From an uncultured Clostridia bacterium (lineage in GTDB: Bacteria > Bacillota > Clostridia > TANB77 > CAG-508): DNA of 55,227 nt. The stretch lies in assembly GCA_934132805.1 (NCBI GenBank), contig CAKPAB010000004.1, positions 1 through 55,227 on the forward strand, written 5' to 3'. The notes beneath the pieces were generated by a model. That model had not been told where the DNA came from and did not search any database. It saw nothing but the letters and a program-made list of their open reading frames with translations. The position numbers and the translations under genes are program-made. Of the stretch, positions 18,313 through 28,222 are shown in pieces (position 1 is the stretch's first letter; each line of letters begins with the position of its first letter).

Positions 18313-19014
18313 CTATTTACAAAATCTATGTTTTCCTATAGTTACAGTCATTGGTCTAGACCATATCCATTTATTTGTTGCTGTTGACGGATTAAAATAA
18401 TAAATAGCTCCATAACTAGGATCCCAACCATTTATAGCATCTTGTGCAGCTTTTATTGCAGTAGAATTTGGTGTCAAATTAATTTGGCCATCATTTACTG
18501 CATCAAATGCTCCAGACTGATAAACAACTCCGGACATGGTATTTGGAAACGAACTACTTTTTATTCTATTCATAACAACCGCACCGACTGCAACTTGGCC
18601 AGTATATGGCTCACCTCTCGATTCTCCATAAATAACTCTAGCAAGCAAATTTAAATTACTATTATAACTTGAAGAACTACTAGAAGATGAAGATGTCATT
18701 ATTCCCATTGCTTTTAATGTTGCAGGACCTGCTATTCCATCCTCTGTAAGTCCATTTTTTCTTTGAAAATATTTTACTGCATTTACTGTCTGTGTACCAT
18801 AAATGCCATCTATATTTCCAAAATAATATCCCCATCTTTTTAATTTTGTCTGTATTTGAGTTACTTCTGACCCTCTTGAGCCATACTTTGATAATGCCTC
18901 TACTGTCTTATTTTCCTGATTATTTTTATAAATAATTATTATTGTTGATATTCCTATAACTAACAAAATAATTGAAATAAAGCTTATGATTACTTGTCTT
19001 TTATTTTTTAACAT
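18313..19014 (-). CDS. sleB: Spore cortex-lytic enzyme SleB-like (peptidoglycan-binding plus hydrolase domain)
   Basis: SleB-type germination enzyme that cleaves spore cortex peptidoglycan. Order: N-terminal membrane anchor or signal (residues 8-30), peptidoglycan-binding domain (YGSRGSEVTQIQTKLKRWGY, GIYGTQTVNAVKYFQRKNGL), a poly-Ser linker of nine serines, and the hydrolase_2 domain (LARVIYGESRGEPYTGQVAV with its catalytic Glu, VVMNRIKSSSFPN, W-W-P-like end KHRFCK). It has 233 residues from the ATG with AGGTGG upstream; a longer in-frame start lacks a ribosome site. It supports an endospore-forming host. No ypeB partner follows. Confidence 0.88.
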   Translation of the reverse strand: MLKNKRQVIISFISIILLVIGISTIIIIYKNNQENKTVEALSKYGSRGSEVTQIQTKLKRWGYYFGNIDGIYGTQTVNAVKYFQRKNGLTEDGIAGPATLKAMGIMTSSSSSSSSSYNSNLNLLARVIYGESRGEPYTGQVAVGAVVMNRIKSSSFPNTMSGVVYQSGAFDAVNDGQINLTPNSTAIKAAQDAINGWDPSYGAIYYFNPSTATNKWIWSRPMTVTIGKHRFCK

Positions 19015-19095
19015 AAAAAAACCACCTATCAATAACAATTTTGGCATAAATTTGCCTAAACTTATTTTTATCAATATTTGGTTTTATTATACATT

Positions 19096-20118
19096 TTATG
19101 AACAATATCTACACAAAATAGTTTCGATTCCTACTTGCAAATCAATTTTTCCACTTTTAAAATTATAATCTAAATTACATAAGTCTTGCAAAATATTTCT
19201 CAAATCACTTTCTTTAAAATATTTTGATTGAACTTTATATTTTGTTGTTAAAAACATTTGATTTGGTTTTAACTTCAAACTAGTAGTCAATTCTTTATTG
19301 GTATTTAGTGCAATTTTTGTTATATACAATTTTTTAAAATGATTATATAATGTAACTAAAATTTTTGCCAATGGCTCTTTAGCATAAATCAGATTTTGTA
19401 ATACTTGTAAAGCTCCTGTTATGTCTTTTTTCCCCAAGTCATCTGTTAAATCAAATATTATGCTTTCTAGTTTTTTAATTGATAATTTATCTATATCTTC
19501 CTTTTTTATTGTCCCTTTTTCTCCTGCATATTCAATTAATTTTCTTATTTCATTTATTAAATCTTGCATATTTGTTCCACAACATTCAATAAAATATCTT
19601 ATTGTTTGTGTTTCTATATTTACTTGATATAAATTACAAATTGTTTTTATTCTCTGTTCAATCTGATTTGGCTTTTGAAAATCAAATTTACATACAACTC
19701 CATTTTTTTCTATAGCAACATACATATCAGATTTTACATCTGCATCTTCTTCAACAAATACTAATACAACAGATTCATTTATTATTTTTATATTTTCTTG
19801 AATATATGTTGCTATTTTTTCTTTTAACTTGCTATTTTCTCCAGCTTTTTTCTTTGCTTCCTTTTTGAACAGCCCTGTATTCCTTGCTATTATTAATTTT
19901 TTTTCATATCCAAAACTTGGTGTTTCTATATCTGATATTATTTCTGCTACATTTTGTTCATCAATAATTATGTAATTTATTCCCTTTATACATTCGCCAA
20001 ATAAGTTTCTAATTCTTTTCAAGTTGCTTTCTAACAAATATAATTCTTCACCATATAACAAATATAATGATTGTAATTGACCTGCTTTTAATTCTTTTTC
20101 TAAATTTTCAATTGTCAT
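19096..20118 (-). CDS. holA: DNA polymerase III subunit delta
   Basis: Delta subunit of the clamp loader, which opens the beta sliding clamp. 340 residues, usual length. The N-terminus is typical: LQSLYLLYGEELYLLESNLK, then FGYEKKLIIARNTGLFK, and the middle AAA+-like domain lacks a Walker A, as expected for delta. The C-terminal collar domain contains LVTLYNHFKKLYITK. I start at MTIENLEKELK; an upstream ATG directly follows AAAGGA with no spacing. The gene is followed by sleB. Confidence 0.9.
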   Translation of the reverse strand: MTIENLEKELKAGQLQSLYLLYGEELYLLESNLKRIRNLFGECIKGINYIIIDEQNVAEIISDIETPSFGYEKKLIIARNTGLFKKEAKKKAGENSKLKEKIATYIQENIKIINESVVLVFVEEDADVKSDMYVAIEKNGVVCKFDFQKPNQIEQRIKTICNLYQVNIETQTIRYFIECCGTNMQDLINEIRKLIEYAGEKGTIKKEDIDKLSIKKLESIIFDLTDDLGKKDITGALQVLQNLIYAKEPLAKILVTLYNHFKKLYITKIALNTNKELTTSLKLKPNQMFLTTKYKVQSKYFKESDLRNILQDLCNLDYNFKSGKIDLQVGIETILCRYCS

Positions 20119-20162
20119 AATTAATCTCATTCCTTTCGCAAGGCACAAATTCAAAATTGTAA

Positions 20163-22187
20163 TTATTTTTTAACTTTTTTTGTTCCTTCGAATAATATCC
20201 TTAAAATCTCTGCAACACTCCAAGCTTGTGCAGTTGCACCTTTGGGACTAAATGGTTTTACTGAATCATAAATTTCAGAAATGCTTCCTATACATCCTCT
20301 TTCATCTATTTCTTTTTCAAATGTTTTTGCTGTCTTTTCAATAAATCTTTCTAATTTATTTTCTAACTGTAATTTATATGTTTTTCTTTTTTCTACTTTT
20401 ATCATATTTTTTAAAGAATCAAAATATAAACCTAATAGCCAAGTCCATGTTATTCCCTGATGATAGCTCATATCTCTTTTAAAACTGTCACCCTCATATA
20501 TATCAACATAATTTTTTTCACCTTTTGCTAATGTTTTTAAGCCATAATTATTTAATAATTTTTTTTCTACAACATTTACAATATTATATGCTATATCTGT
20601 ATTTGCATCAATTACTGGGAATGTTAAACTTAGTGCAAATAATTGATTTGGTCTTATTTTATTGTCACCAATTACATCATATAAACATTTTCTTTTTACA
20701 TTATAAAATTTTTCATTAAATGTTTTTTTACATCTTCTTGCTAATTTTTTATATTCTTGTGATTTCTCAGTTTCTCCCATATATTGTGCTAAATCTGTCA
20801 TTACCATTAAACTATTATACCACAAGCTATTTATCTCAACAGCCTTGCCATTTCTTGGTGTAGCAGCTATTCCATATGTTTTTGCATCCATCCAGGTATT
20901 TTGTGTATTTTCAGTCCCTGAAACTAATAAATAATCTGAATCTAAATAAATATTATTATCATCTATATCAATTCCATTTATATAATTTTCAATTATCTCT
21001 TTTAGTTTATTATAAATATTATCTTTTATAAATTGATAATCACCTGTATAATTTATATACTTTTGCACTTGCTCAAACAATAATAATGATGCATCTACAC
21101 TATTATATAATGGTGTATTATCTAGTTCTGAATAACCATTTGGCACTAAGCCACATTTTATGTCTTTTATCATTGTTAATAGTACTTCTTTTGCCAACTC
21201 AAATTTATTTGTTTTTAATAATAAACCTTCAAAAGCTATTAATGTGTCTCTTCCCCAGTCTAAAAACCACGGATATCCAGCAATTACTGTATGTAAGCCA
21301 CATTCTGGCCTGTATACTATAAATTGGTCAGCAGCTTTTACTAATTCTTTTACAAGTTTTTCATTTTGTTTATTATTGATTTCTATATTTTCTGTTAATT
21401 TTTGTTGTCTTACATTTTCTTCTTCTATTATATTTTTTAGATTTATATTTTCTAAATTTTCATCTAATCCACATATAAAAGAAATTTCTTTTTCTTCATT
21501 TGGTCGTAATTCAATTTCAAATACTCCTGTAACATCATGATTTTCTTTAGGATAAAAACCTCTTTTTTGTTCTTCTAAATAAAACATGTTTTTAAATATA
21601 TCATTTTCATGTTTTACATATTTTCCCTCTGATATTTTCATAAACACAGGATATTCTGATTTTCCATTTACTATAATTTTTATAGTTGTTTTTTCTATTT
21701 GTTGTTCAATATTAAAATCACTATCTATAGACATTGAATGAAAGTCTCTTAAATTAATTACAGGTGCTAATGTTAGTTTGCTTGGTTTACTAGTATTTTT
21801 TATTTTATAATATACTCCAACCATTTCTTTTCCCTGTTTCATACATATTGTTTTTTCTATTTCAATTCCTTCTACTTTATATATAAATGTTGGAAATTCT
21901 TCTTTTTTAAATTTTTCTTGATATTTATATCCCTGTGAAATATAGTTTTCACATACATTTGTAAATAACTCATATTTTTTTCCTTCTATTTCTACACTTT
22001 CATCAAGTTTGGATAATACTAAATATCTTTGAGCTGGTGGTTTTAATGGTGCAATTAATAACCCATGATATCTTCTTGTATTTGCTCCTATAATTGTCGA
22101 ACTTGCATATCCTCCCATTCCATTTGTTATTAGCCATTCTTTTTTTAGTCCATTTTCTAGATTTATATCCTCTTTTGTAATTTCCAT
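20163..22187 (-). CDS. Amylo-alpha-1,6-glucosidase (glycogen debranching enzyme, GH133-like)
   Basis: Glycogen/maltodextrin debranching enzyme, 674 residues. The N-terminal beta domain has GMGGYASSTIIGANTRRYHG and LLIAPLKPPAQRYLVLSKLD. The C-terminal (alpha/alpha)6 barrel has PWFLDWGRDTLIAFEGLLL near residue 310, TWMDAKTYG, RPNQLFALSLTFP and YHQGITWTWLLG, all standard for this family. It probably releases branch glucose from storage glucan in the cytoplasm; no signal peptide. The start at MEITKEDINLENG uses AAGGA 12 bases upstream. Lies between yvcK and holA with short spacing, suggesting one operon. Confidence 0.9.
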   Translation of the reverse strand: MEITKEDINLENGLKKEWLITNGMGGYASSTIIGANTRRYHGLLIAPLKPPAQRYLVLSKLDESVEIEGKKYELFTNVCENYISQGYKYQEKFKKEEFPTFIYKVEGIEIEKTICMKQGKEMVGVYYKIKNTSKPSKLTLAPVINLRDFHSMSIDSDFNIEQQIEKTTIKIIVNGKSEYPVFMKISEGKYVKHENDIFKNMFYLEEQKRGFYPKENHDVTGVFEIELRPNEEKEISFICGLDENLENINLKNIIEEENVRQQKLTENIEINNKQNEKLVKELVKAADQFIVYRPECGLHTVIAGYPWFLDWGRDTLIAFEGLLLKTNKFELAKEVLLTMIKDIKCGLVPNGYSELDNTPLYNSVDASLLLFEQVQKYINYTGDYQFIKDNIYNKLKEIIENYINGIDIDDNNIYLDSDYLLVSGTENTQNTWMDAKTYGIAATPRNGKAVEINSLWYNSLMVMTDLAQYMGETEKSQEYKKLARRCKKTFNEKFYNVKRKCLYDVIGDNKIRPNQLFALSLTFPVIDANTDIAYNIVNVVEKKLLNNYGLKTLAKGEKNYVDIYEGDSFKRDMSYHQGITWTWLLGLYFDSLKNMIKVEKRKTYKLQLENKLERFIEKTAKTFEKEIDERGCIGSISEIYDSVKPFSPKGATAQAWSVAEILRILFEGTKKVKK

Positions 22188-22216
22188 TTTTAATATCATT
22201 CCTTACTTATTTAGTT

Positions 22217-23908
22217 TTATTTTTGTGTTTTTCTTCTTCTGCCTCTTTGACTTTTTGGAAGTACCTCTACTCTGCCTTTTATACTGATTGGTTGTCTCAT
22301 GCTCTTTTCATACTCTCTTCTAAATTCCAAAACTTCCTTATCTTCTTGAAACATTTCTTCTTTTCTATTTTGGTTTGTTTTTATTGAAGTTTTTCTTGGT
22401 TTTTTAGCTTTTCTAGCTTCCTTTTTCATTTTTTGTTCTTTTAATTTTATCATTTCATCGGCTTGTTTTATTGACTCTATTCTATCATTATATTTGCTTC
22501 TAAATTTACTTTTATGTGTATCTTTATTTTTCTTTTTACCTTTTTTAGCATCTTTAGCCATTTGTTTCTTTATTTTATTTATTCTTTTATCTTCTTTTAA
22601 TTTATTATTCAACATTAAATATTGTGGATCATTTTGTTTATCTTGATATTTTAAGTCATCACATATAAGTCCAATTATAGATTCTGCAACTAATTCAGGG
22701 TCATGTCTTATACATCCTTCTGAAATCATTGATAAATTTCTTTGTAAAAATGTTATACCTTTTATTTTTTCAACATTTGCTTCTACAAGATCTTGTCCTT
22801 CTAAATTGTATTTTTTAATATATTCTGGAACTACTTCTCCTGTATCATAAATACAATAATCTACTATTCCCTTTCCACAGTGTTCAATAATTGCATTCAA
22901 ATGGTCTGCAACACTATATTCATCTGTTTGTCCTGGCTCTGTCATTATATTACTTATATAAACTTTTAGGCTTGTAGATTCTTTTATTGCTTTTGCAACT
23001 CCATTAACTAATAAATTTGGAATTACATTTGTATATAAACTACCTGGTCCAATTATTATGCAATCTGCTTCTTTTATTGCCTCTAATACACCTGGTGCAG
23101 GTCTACAGTTTGTAGGATTTAAGTATATTCTATTTATTTTTGTCACTTTATCATATACAACTTCTGCAATTTTATTTTTTTCTGTTACTAAATATCCATT
23201 TTGCAATTCAGCTGTTATATTCATTTCATCTAAAGTAACTGGAATTACTTTTCCTATAATGTTTAAAACTTCATTACTTTTAATTATTGAATCAGAAAAA
23301 TCCTTGTTTATATTTTTCATTGCACTAAAATATATGTCTGAAAATGTTAGATTTCTAAGTTTGCCATCTGTAAATTTATAGTTAAATAATTTACCCATTT
23401 GACCATCTTGAGCAGAAAGTGCAATAATACTATCTTTTACATCATCTAATGGCATAACTTGTAATTCTCTTCTTGACTCACTTTTAGCCTGTCCATAATC
23501 TGAAATTGTAACAATTGCTGTCAAATTATCTGTATATTTTTTAAGACCTGAAAGAACTGTATTTAAACCAGTTCCTCCTCCTATTACAACAATATTGGGC
23601 CCCTGATGATATACTTTTTTATTAAATATTAGTGATTTTACATTTACATTATTTTTATTCATTCTATCATCTGTTGATTCTATCAGTATTTCCAATGTCC
23701 TCTTGTTTAGTCCTATTAATGCGTATATTATTGCTATTACTCCTAATACAAATGTTGCTATTATTTTTGCTAATTCTCCAAATGACATTTCTTTTAAAAT
23801 TAATATTTCCGCTGTTCCATAACATACTAAAGCAATTCCTATTAAAATTAATAACATCCATCTTTTTAATTTACTTTTTGAATCAAACCATTTTATAAAT
23901 CCATTCAT
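22217..23908 (-). CDS. yvcK: YvcK/CofD-family protein with membrane anchor and basic tail
   Basis: YvcK binds UDP-GlcNAc and is needed for growth on gluconeogenic carbon and for cell-wall control. The core (about residues 105-425) has NIVVIGGGTGLNTVLSGLKK, the phosphate-binding loop, and RRELQVMPLDDVKD, IIIGPGSLYTNVIPN and EPGQTDEYS. This copy is about 563 residues, far longer than the 317 of B. subtilis. It adds two N-terminal transmembrane helices (about 18-37 and 45-66) and a C-terminal tail of about 130 residues very rich in Lys/Arg (KKGKKKNKDTHKS, KKEARKAKKPRKTS). The start follows the TGA of murB, whose GGAG doubles as ribosome site, so the two are translationally coupled. Confidence 0.93.
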   Translation of the reverse strand: MNGFIKWFDSKSKLKRWMLLILIGIALVCYGTAEILILKEMSFGELAKIIATFVLGVIAIIYALIGLNKRTLEILIESTDDRMNKNNVNVKSLIFNKKVYHQGPNIVVIGGGTGLNTVLSGLKKYTDNLTAIVTISDYGQAKSESRRELQVMPLDDVKDSIIALSAQDGQMGKLFNYKFTDGKLRNLTFSDIYFSAMKNINKDFSDSIIKSNEVLNIIGKVIPVTLDEMNITAELQNGYLVTEKNKIAEVVYDKVTKINRIYLNPTNCRPAPGVLEAIKEADCIIIGPGSLYTNVIPNLLVNGVAKAIKESTSLKVYISNIMTEPGQTDEYSVADHLNAIIEHCGKGIVDYCIYDTGEVVPEYIKKYNLEGQDLVEANVEKIKGITFLQRNLSMISEGCIRHDPELVAESIIGLICDDLKYQDKQNDPQYLMLNNKLKEDKRINKIKKQMAKDAKKGKKKNKDTHKSKFRSKYNDRIESIKQADEMIKLKEQKMKKEARKAKKPRKTSIKTNQNRKEEMFQEDKEVLEFRREYEKSMRQPISIKGRVEVLPKSQRGRRRKTQK

Positions 23909-23915
23909 CCTTATA

Positions 23916-24833
23916 TCACTCCAAAACTTTAATTTCAAATTCTATCTTTTTACCAAATTTTTCATAAACTTTGTCTGTAACGTATTTTGCTAGGTCAAGC
24001 ACATCTTGTGCTGTCGCATCTCCTGTATTTATTATAAATCCTGCATGTTTCTCCGAAACTTTGGCTCCACCTATTGAATAGCCTTTTAATCCCGTTTCAT
24101 CAATTAATTTTGCTGTTATGAATCCTTCTCCTCTTTTGAATGTACTTCCTGCTGATGGATATTCTAATGGTTGTTTTTCTTTTCTAATCTGTGCATATTC
24201 ATCCATTTTTGCTTTTATTTCTTTTGCATTTCCTTTTTCTAATAACATTTTAGCTTGTAAAATAATATAATCTCCATTTGAAAATTTACTATTTCTATAT
24301 GTAAATTCCGCGTCTTCATTTGTAAATTTTTGAATTTCGCCATTGTAGTCTATTACTGTTATTTCTGTTACGATGTCTTTCATTTCTTTACCATGTGCAC
24401 CTGCATTCATTAAAATTGCTCCTCCTATTGTGCCTGGTATTCCTGCTATTTCTTCAAATCCTGTTATTTCTTCTTTTAATAGTTTTTGCGCTAAAAAGCC
24501 TATTGGTGTAGCATCATCTGCTATAACTTCTATCTTGTTTTGTTCTTTGTTTTTTATTTCTACTTTTTTTAGGTTTGTTCTTATTACTATTCCTTGTATT
24601 CCTTTATCTGATACTAATACATTGCTTCCATTTCCTATTATTGTTATTTTTATATTTTCTTTTTTTGCGAATTCTAGTATTTTTTGTAGTTCTTCTATTG
24701 TACTTATTTTTATATAGAATTCGGCTGGCCCTCCTATTTTAAATGATGTGTGGTTTTTCATTGGCTCGTTTTGTTTTATTTTTTCTTTTGGTATTATTTC
24801 TTCTAAGTTTTTTAGTATTTCTTTGCTTTCCAA
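23916..24833 (-). CDS. murB: UDP-N-acetylenolpyruvoylglucosamine reductase
   Basis: FAD enzyme making UDP-MurNAc in peptidoglycan synthesis. 305 residues, type II MurB size. FAD-binding residues in NHTSFKIGGPAEFYIK and GNGSNVLVSD; GIPGTIGGAILMNAGAHG; the catalytic Ser in PSAGSTFKRGEG; and C-terminal KHAGFIINTGDATAQDV. It is followed at once by yvcK, the conserved murB-yvcK arrangement of Bacillota. Ends in TGA, confirming TGA as stop in this genome. Confidence 0.97.
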   Translation of the reverse strand: MESKEILKNLEEIIPKEKIKQNEPMKNHTSFKIGGPAEFYIKISTIEELQKILEFAKKENIKITIIGNGSNVLVSDKGIQGIVIRTNLKKVEIKNKEQNKIEVIADDATPIGFLAQKLLKEEITGFEEIAGIPGTIGGAILMNAGAHGKEMKDIVTEITVIDYNGEIQKFTNEDAEFTYRNSKFSNGDYIILQAKMLLEKGNAKEIKAKMDEYAQIRKEKQPLEYPSAGSTFKRGEGFITAKLIDETGLKGYSIGGAKVSEKHAGFIINTGDATAQDVLDLAKYVTDKVYEKFGKKIEFEIKVLE

Positions 24834-24929
24834 TTTTTCACACTCGCTTTCCTTATTTTTCCTTTTTATTTTACTAAATTATATGGAAAATATCAAGGGT
24901 TTACTATAATACATTTTTTAAAATTGTTT

Positions 24930-26612
24930 TTAGATTTCTTCCACATAAATTTCATCTGGTGTAACTACCAATGTATATTTTCTTAGTCCCTCTATATCTT
25001 TTATATCTTCAAAACTACTATATCTTTCAATCTGTTCTCTTGCTTCTTTTTGTTTATCTTCAAGTTTTGCTATTTCTCCTTTTTTTATATATTTAAATTC
25101 TACCATTATTGATTTATATCCTTTTGTTCTATCTCTTGGAACTAGCAATATATCTGGATAATTTCTGTTTACTTCCATTTCTGATTTTGTAGAATATGAT
25201 TTTATATTCATTGCTATGCAATAAAATATTAGTTTAATATATTTTTCATCAAATTTTATTAAATCTCGATTTGAAAGATTATTTAAGTAAATTCTTAATA
25301 CTTCTACAATTTTACCAATTTTTCCTTCCATAGCTAACTGCATTAATATTTCTTGGTTTGTACTACTATCTATTCTAAATTCCGCACTTTGGTTCATTAA
25401 TTGCATAAAATAACTTGCATAAATTTCTTTCATTACTTTATTGGGTATTATAAGTTCTGGTATTCCTGCTAACTCTCTTGATATTGTTAGATATCCTAAA
25501 TAATACAACATTGATATCATATCTGTTTCTGTGAATTCTATTGCTGGATTAAATTTTTTTACTATTTCGCTTGTTATTGGCTCTCCTTGAACTGTTTTTC
25601 TTAATATCTCTAATTTATTCTCACCTTTGCATAAATCAAGCATTTTACCTATTTTACTATAATCACTTGCTATATTCGTATCTATTAAATCATCTGGTAT
25701 CCTTCTTGACCACGCATATTCAGACAAAAAGTATAAACACATATTTGAATTATATATTTGACTTTCTGCATTTAAACTAAATTTATACCCATCATAATTT
25801 TCTTTCATTATTGGCAATATTTCTTCTTGTTCTTCTCTTGGTATTTCTTGATTACCTAAGATTTTTACTAACTCTTCTAGCGTAAACCCCATCATATCAT
25901 TAAATCTTACATCTTGAGTTATGTCTTTTCCTATATTAAACCCGCTTGTTAAGCTGTCTAATGTTATTGGAGCTACTCCTGTTATAAATATTCTATCTAC
26001 TACAGTTTCTGTCCCTTCTTTTAATACTTCATACCATTTTCTAACTCTTCCATTTTTAGATACCAAATTTTTAAAATTTTCCGGATAAAATCCTAATAAT
26101 TCATTTGCAAAATGGTCATATTCATCTATTATTACATATATTTTTTCGTTTGGCTTTTGTGTAAAAAAAGCTTTAAAAACATCATTTAATATATCTTCTG
26201 CTTCTCTTTCTTCATTTATGTAAAAATCTATTCCATATCTTTCTGCAAAAAGTTTTATAGAAGCCTTGGTTTTATTTTTGAATCCATTCATTGTTGTTTC
26301 TTCTGTTTCTGTGTTTATTCCTGAGAAATTAAATCTTAAAATACAATAACTGTTTTTTAACTTTGTTGGCTTTTTTCCTATATATGTATTTCCATATAAT
26401 TTTTCAAATTTGTCTGCCCTTTTTTTGTCATAATAATATTCCAGTACACTTGTAAATAATGTTTTTCCAAATTTTCTTGGGCGTAAAAACATTACTCTTT
26501 TTTCTGGTAAATTTTCTAGTTTCTCTATATATTTTGTTTTATCTACATAATAGTAATTTTCTGTTATTAATTCTTCAAAATTGCTTATTCCATATGGCAT
26601 TTTTAGTCTCAT
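24930..26612 (-). CDS. AAA-ATPase-like protein with C-terminal PD-(D/E)XK nuclease domain
   Basis: 560 residues. The N-terminal PF09820-type ATPase reads MPYGISNFEELI, YYYVDKTKYIEKL, then FLRPRKFGKTLFTS as P-loop and VYVIIDEYDHFAN-like Walker B (VIIDEYDHF near residue 168). The C-terminal DUF1703/PDDEXK_9 domain has NRNYPDILLVPRD, with catalytic Asp, and MVEFKYIKKGE (E-x-K). Such genes occur in many variable copies in gut anaerobes and look like mobile or defence-type accessory genes; the biological role is not known. Ribosome site AAAGGTG supports the first ATG. Alone between murB and a decayed locus. Confidence 0.85.
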   Translation of the reverse strand: MRLKMPYGISNFEELITENYYYVDKTKYIEKLENLPEKRVMFLRPRKFGKTLFTSVLEYYYDKKRADKFEKLYGNTYIGKKPTKLKNSYCILRFNFSGINTETEETTMNGFKNKTKASIKLFAERYGIDFYINEEREAEDILNDVFKAFFTQKPNEKIYVIIDEYDHFANELLGFYPENFKNLVSKNGRVRKWYEVLKEGTETVVDRIFITGVAPITLDSLTSGFNIGKDITQDVRFNDMMGFTLEELVKILGNQEIPREEQEEILPIMKENYDGYKFSLNAESQIYNSNMCLYFLSEYAWSRRIPDDLIDTNIASDYSKIGKMLDLCKGENKLEILRKTVQGEPITSEIVKKFNPAIEFTETDMISMLYYLGYLTISRELAGIPELIIPNKVMKEIYASYFMQLMNQSAEFRIDSSTNQEILMQLAMEGKIGKIVEVLRIYLNNLSNRDLIKFDEKYIKLIFYCIAMNIKSYSTKSEMEVNRNYPDILLVPRDRTKGYKSIMVEFKYIKKGEIAKLEDKQKEAREQIERYSSFEDIKDIEGLRKYTLVVTPDEIYVEEI

Positions 26613-26654
26613 TTATATCAACACCTTTCTCTTTTTGCTTTTTATATTTTACTA

Positions 26655-26694
26655 AAAAAAATAGAAAATAGCAATGTTTTTTGCTATTTTCTAT
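26655..26694 (-). terminator. Terminator after the GT2 remnant
   Basis: TAGAAAATAGCA and TGCTATTTTCTA pair around a short loop, followed on the minus strand by TTTTTTTT. It lies 65 bp past the remnant's stop. Confidence 0.8.
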
Positions 26695-26758
26695 ATATTT
26701 TTTTGATATTATATTTTTGTAAAATTTTTATTCATTTTCCAAAATTATTTTCAAATGT

Positions 26759-27152
26759 CTAATACCATCCTTTATAGTCCTTAAATGGGATGCTCCATTT
26801 CTTTTTTTCATTATCATAACCTCTAAGACCACAATTAGCATCATATATTTTAACACCATATTTTATTCTTATAAGCCATGAAATTATTGGAGTTCCTATA
26901 TATTTATGAGAAAATTTAATTGCTCCTTTTTCCATTTTTCCTTTATATCTATTACCAATCACCAAATCATTTCCATTTTCTAGTTCCTTTAATATTGGCA
27001 TTATTTCTAAAATATTATAACTGTCATCTGCATCAACCATTATAACATATTTTCCGGGTAGCCTTTATTGTACCATGTCTTAAAGCATTTCCATACCCTT
27101 TATTTTTTACTAATAAACATGGAATTAAAATTGTTAAATATTTTTCTATGTT
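26759..27152 (-). pseudogene. Glycosyltransferase family 2 remnant with CGG frame break
   Basis: GT2 (dolichol-phosphate-mannose synthase-like) fragments. First YLTILIPCL, the family's N-terminal strand, then an apparent deletion straight into NKGYGNALRHGTIKAT. After ACC the zero frame has CGG (27056-27054); skipping its C gives GKYVIMVDADDSYNILEI with the DAD metal motif, VIGNRYKG and DANCGLRGYD. The protein then ends in an unrelated tail (KKWSIPFKDYKGWY) without the usual acceptor region. With internal and C-terminal losses it is very likely nonfunctional. The full-length family is 300 or more residues. Confidence 0.75.
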
Positions 27153-28200
27153 TCACAATTGCGCATATTACTAATCCCACAACACACAAGATTGAAATAA
27201 AAAATACCACTTGATTTATTTTTGCATATCCATTTTTTATTTGCTTTAAAATATTTAATTTTTTGTATTTATTGTTTCATTATATGCACTTTTTGAATCT
27301 ATAGATTCTAAAGTTAGACTTTCCCATTTTTTATTTTCTTCCACATTTGAATTTACCGTATTTCGAACTGTCAGATTTACTAAATAAAATCTGGTTTGAA
27401 GTTTTATAGTGCCTTTACATTTTTTTAATGTTTTTTCAATATCCTCAAAATTAAATCTTGGTACATTAGTTACTCTTTTATTTTTGTATCCCTCTATTTT
27501 CCCTTCATCTATTGCATTATTAATTTCGTCTGCTAATTCTTTATAATATTGGTTAGCTGTTTTTCCATCGCCACATTTAGACCATTTAATTGCTTCCTCT
27601 CCACTTAAGTAATCTTCCAATTCCTTAAACTTTGGACTCACATCATATATTCTTTTTATGGTTTCTTGACTTACTGGAACTTTGCTATATTCTTCTTTTG
27701 GAATTACTCTTGTTATTGCTCCATATGCTTCTTTAAATTCTTTAGACCAATATTGATTTAATTCAAATATTCCATAGTTTTTATAATTTATTGTGCATAT
27801 TATTAAATTGTTTATTATAAATATTGCTATTGGAATTGCATACATTCCTATTAAAATTTTTTTATTTTTTATTTCTTTATCTTTAATTATAAATAATATT
27901 GTTGTTATTGTTGAACATATGCAAAATGGTGCTAACCATATACTTTCTTCTCTGCAAAGATATAAAGCTGATATTGTTATTCCTAATCCGATAAAATTTT
28001 TTATTTGTTTTTTTGTTTCTTTTTTTCTATTTAAAAATATGTTATATGCAAAACCAATTAGAAATAATGTTAAACTTGTATAAAATCCATCTCTGTAAAC
28101 TCTGCATAATTCTGTTGAATATGTTATTGGATTAAATAATATTATTATAAAAATTAAATATTGTGCATTAGTGCTATAAATAATGGTGTGGCTGGGCCTT
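27100..28200 (-). pseudogene. Remnant of a polytopic membrane protein of a polysaccharide locus
   Basis: The upstream part, without a start, reads CRVYRDGFYTSLTLFLIG then several membrane helices (ILIGMYAIPIAIFIINNLII). It continues as YGAITRVIPKEEYSKVPVSQ, DVSPKFKELEDYL, KWSKCGDG. A deletion then seems to join it to NQYYKELADEINNAIDEG; relatives that I recall carry a WALRDAV-type segment between. The main frame stops at 27255; the C-terminal membrane helix (VVFFISILCVVGLVICAIV) continues in another frame after an A-rich run. That lesion is not at CGG. Several independent breaks indicate decay. The 5' end is lost next to the RCC1 gene. Confidence 0.6.
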
Positions 28201-28222
28201 TTATAAGTATTTTTTTCTATGA

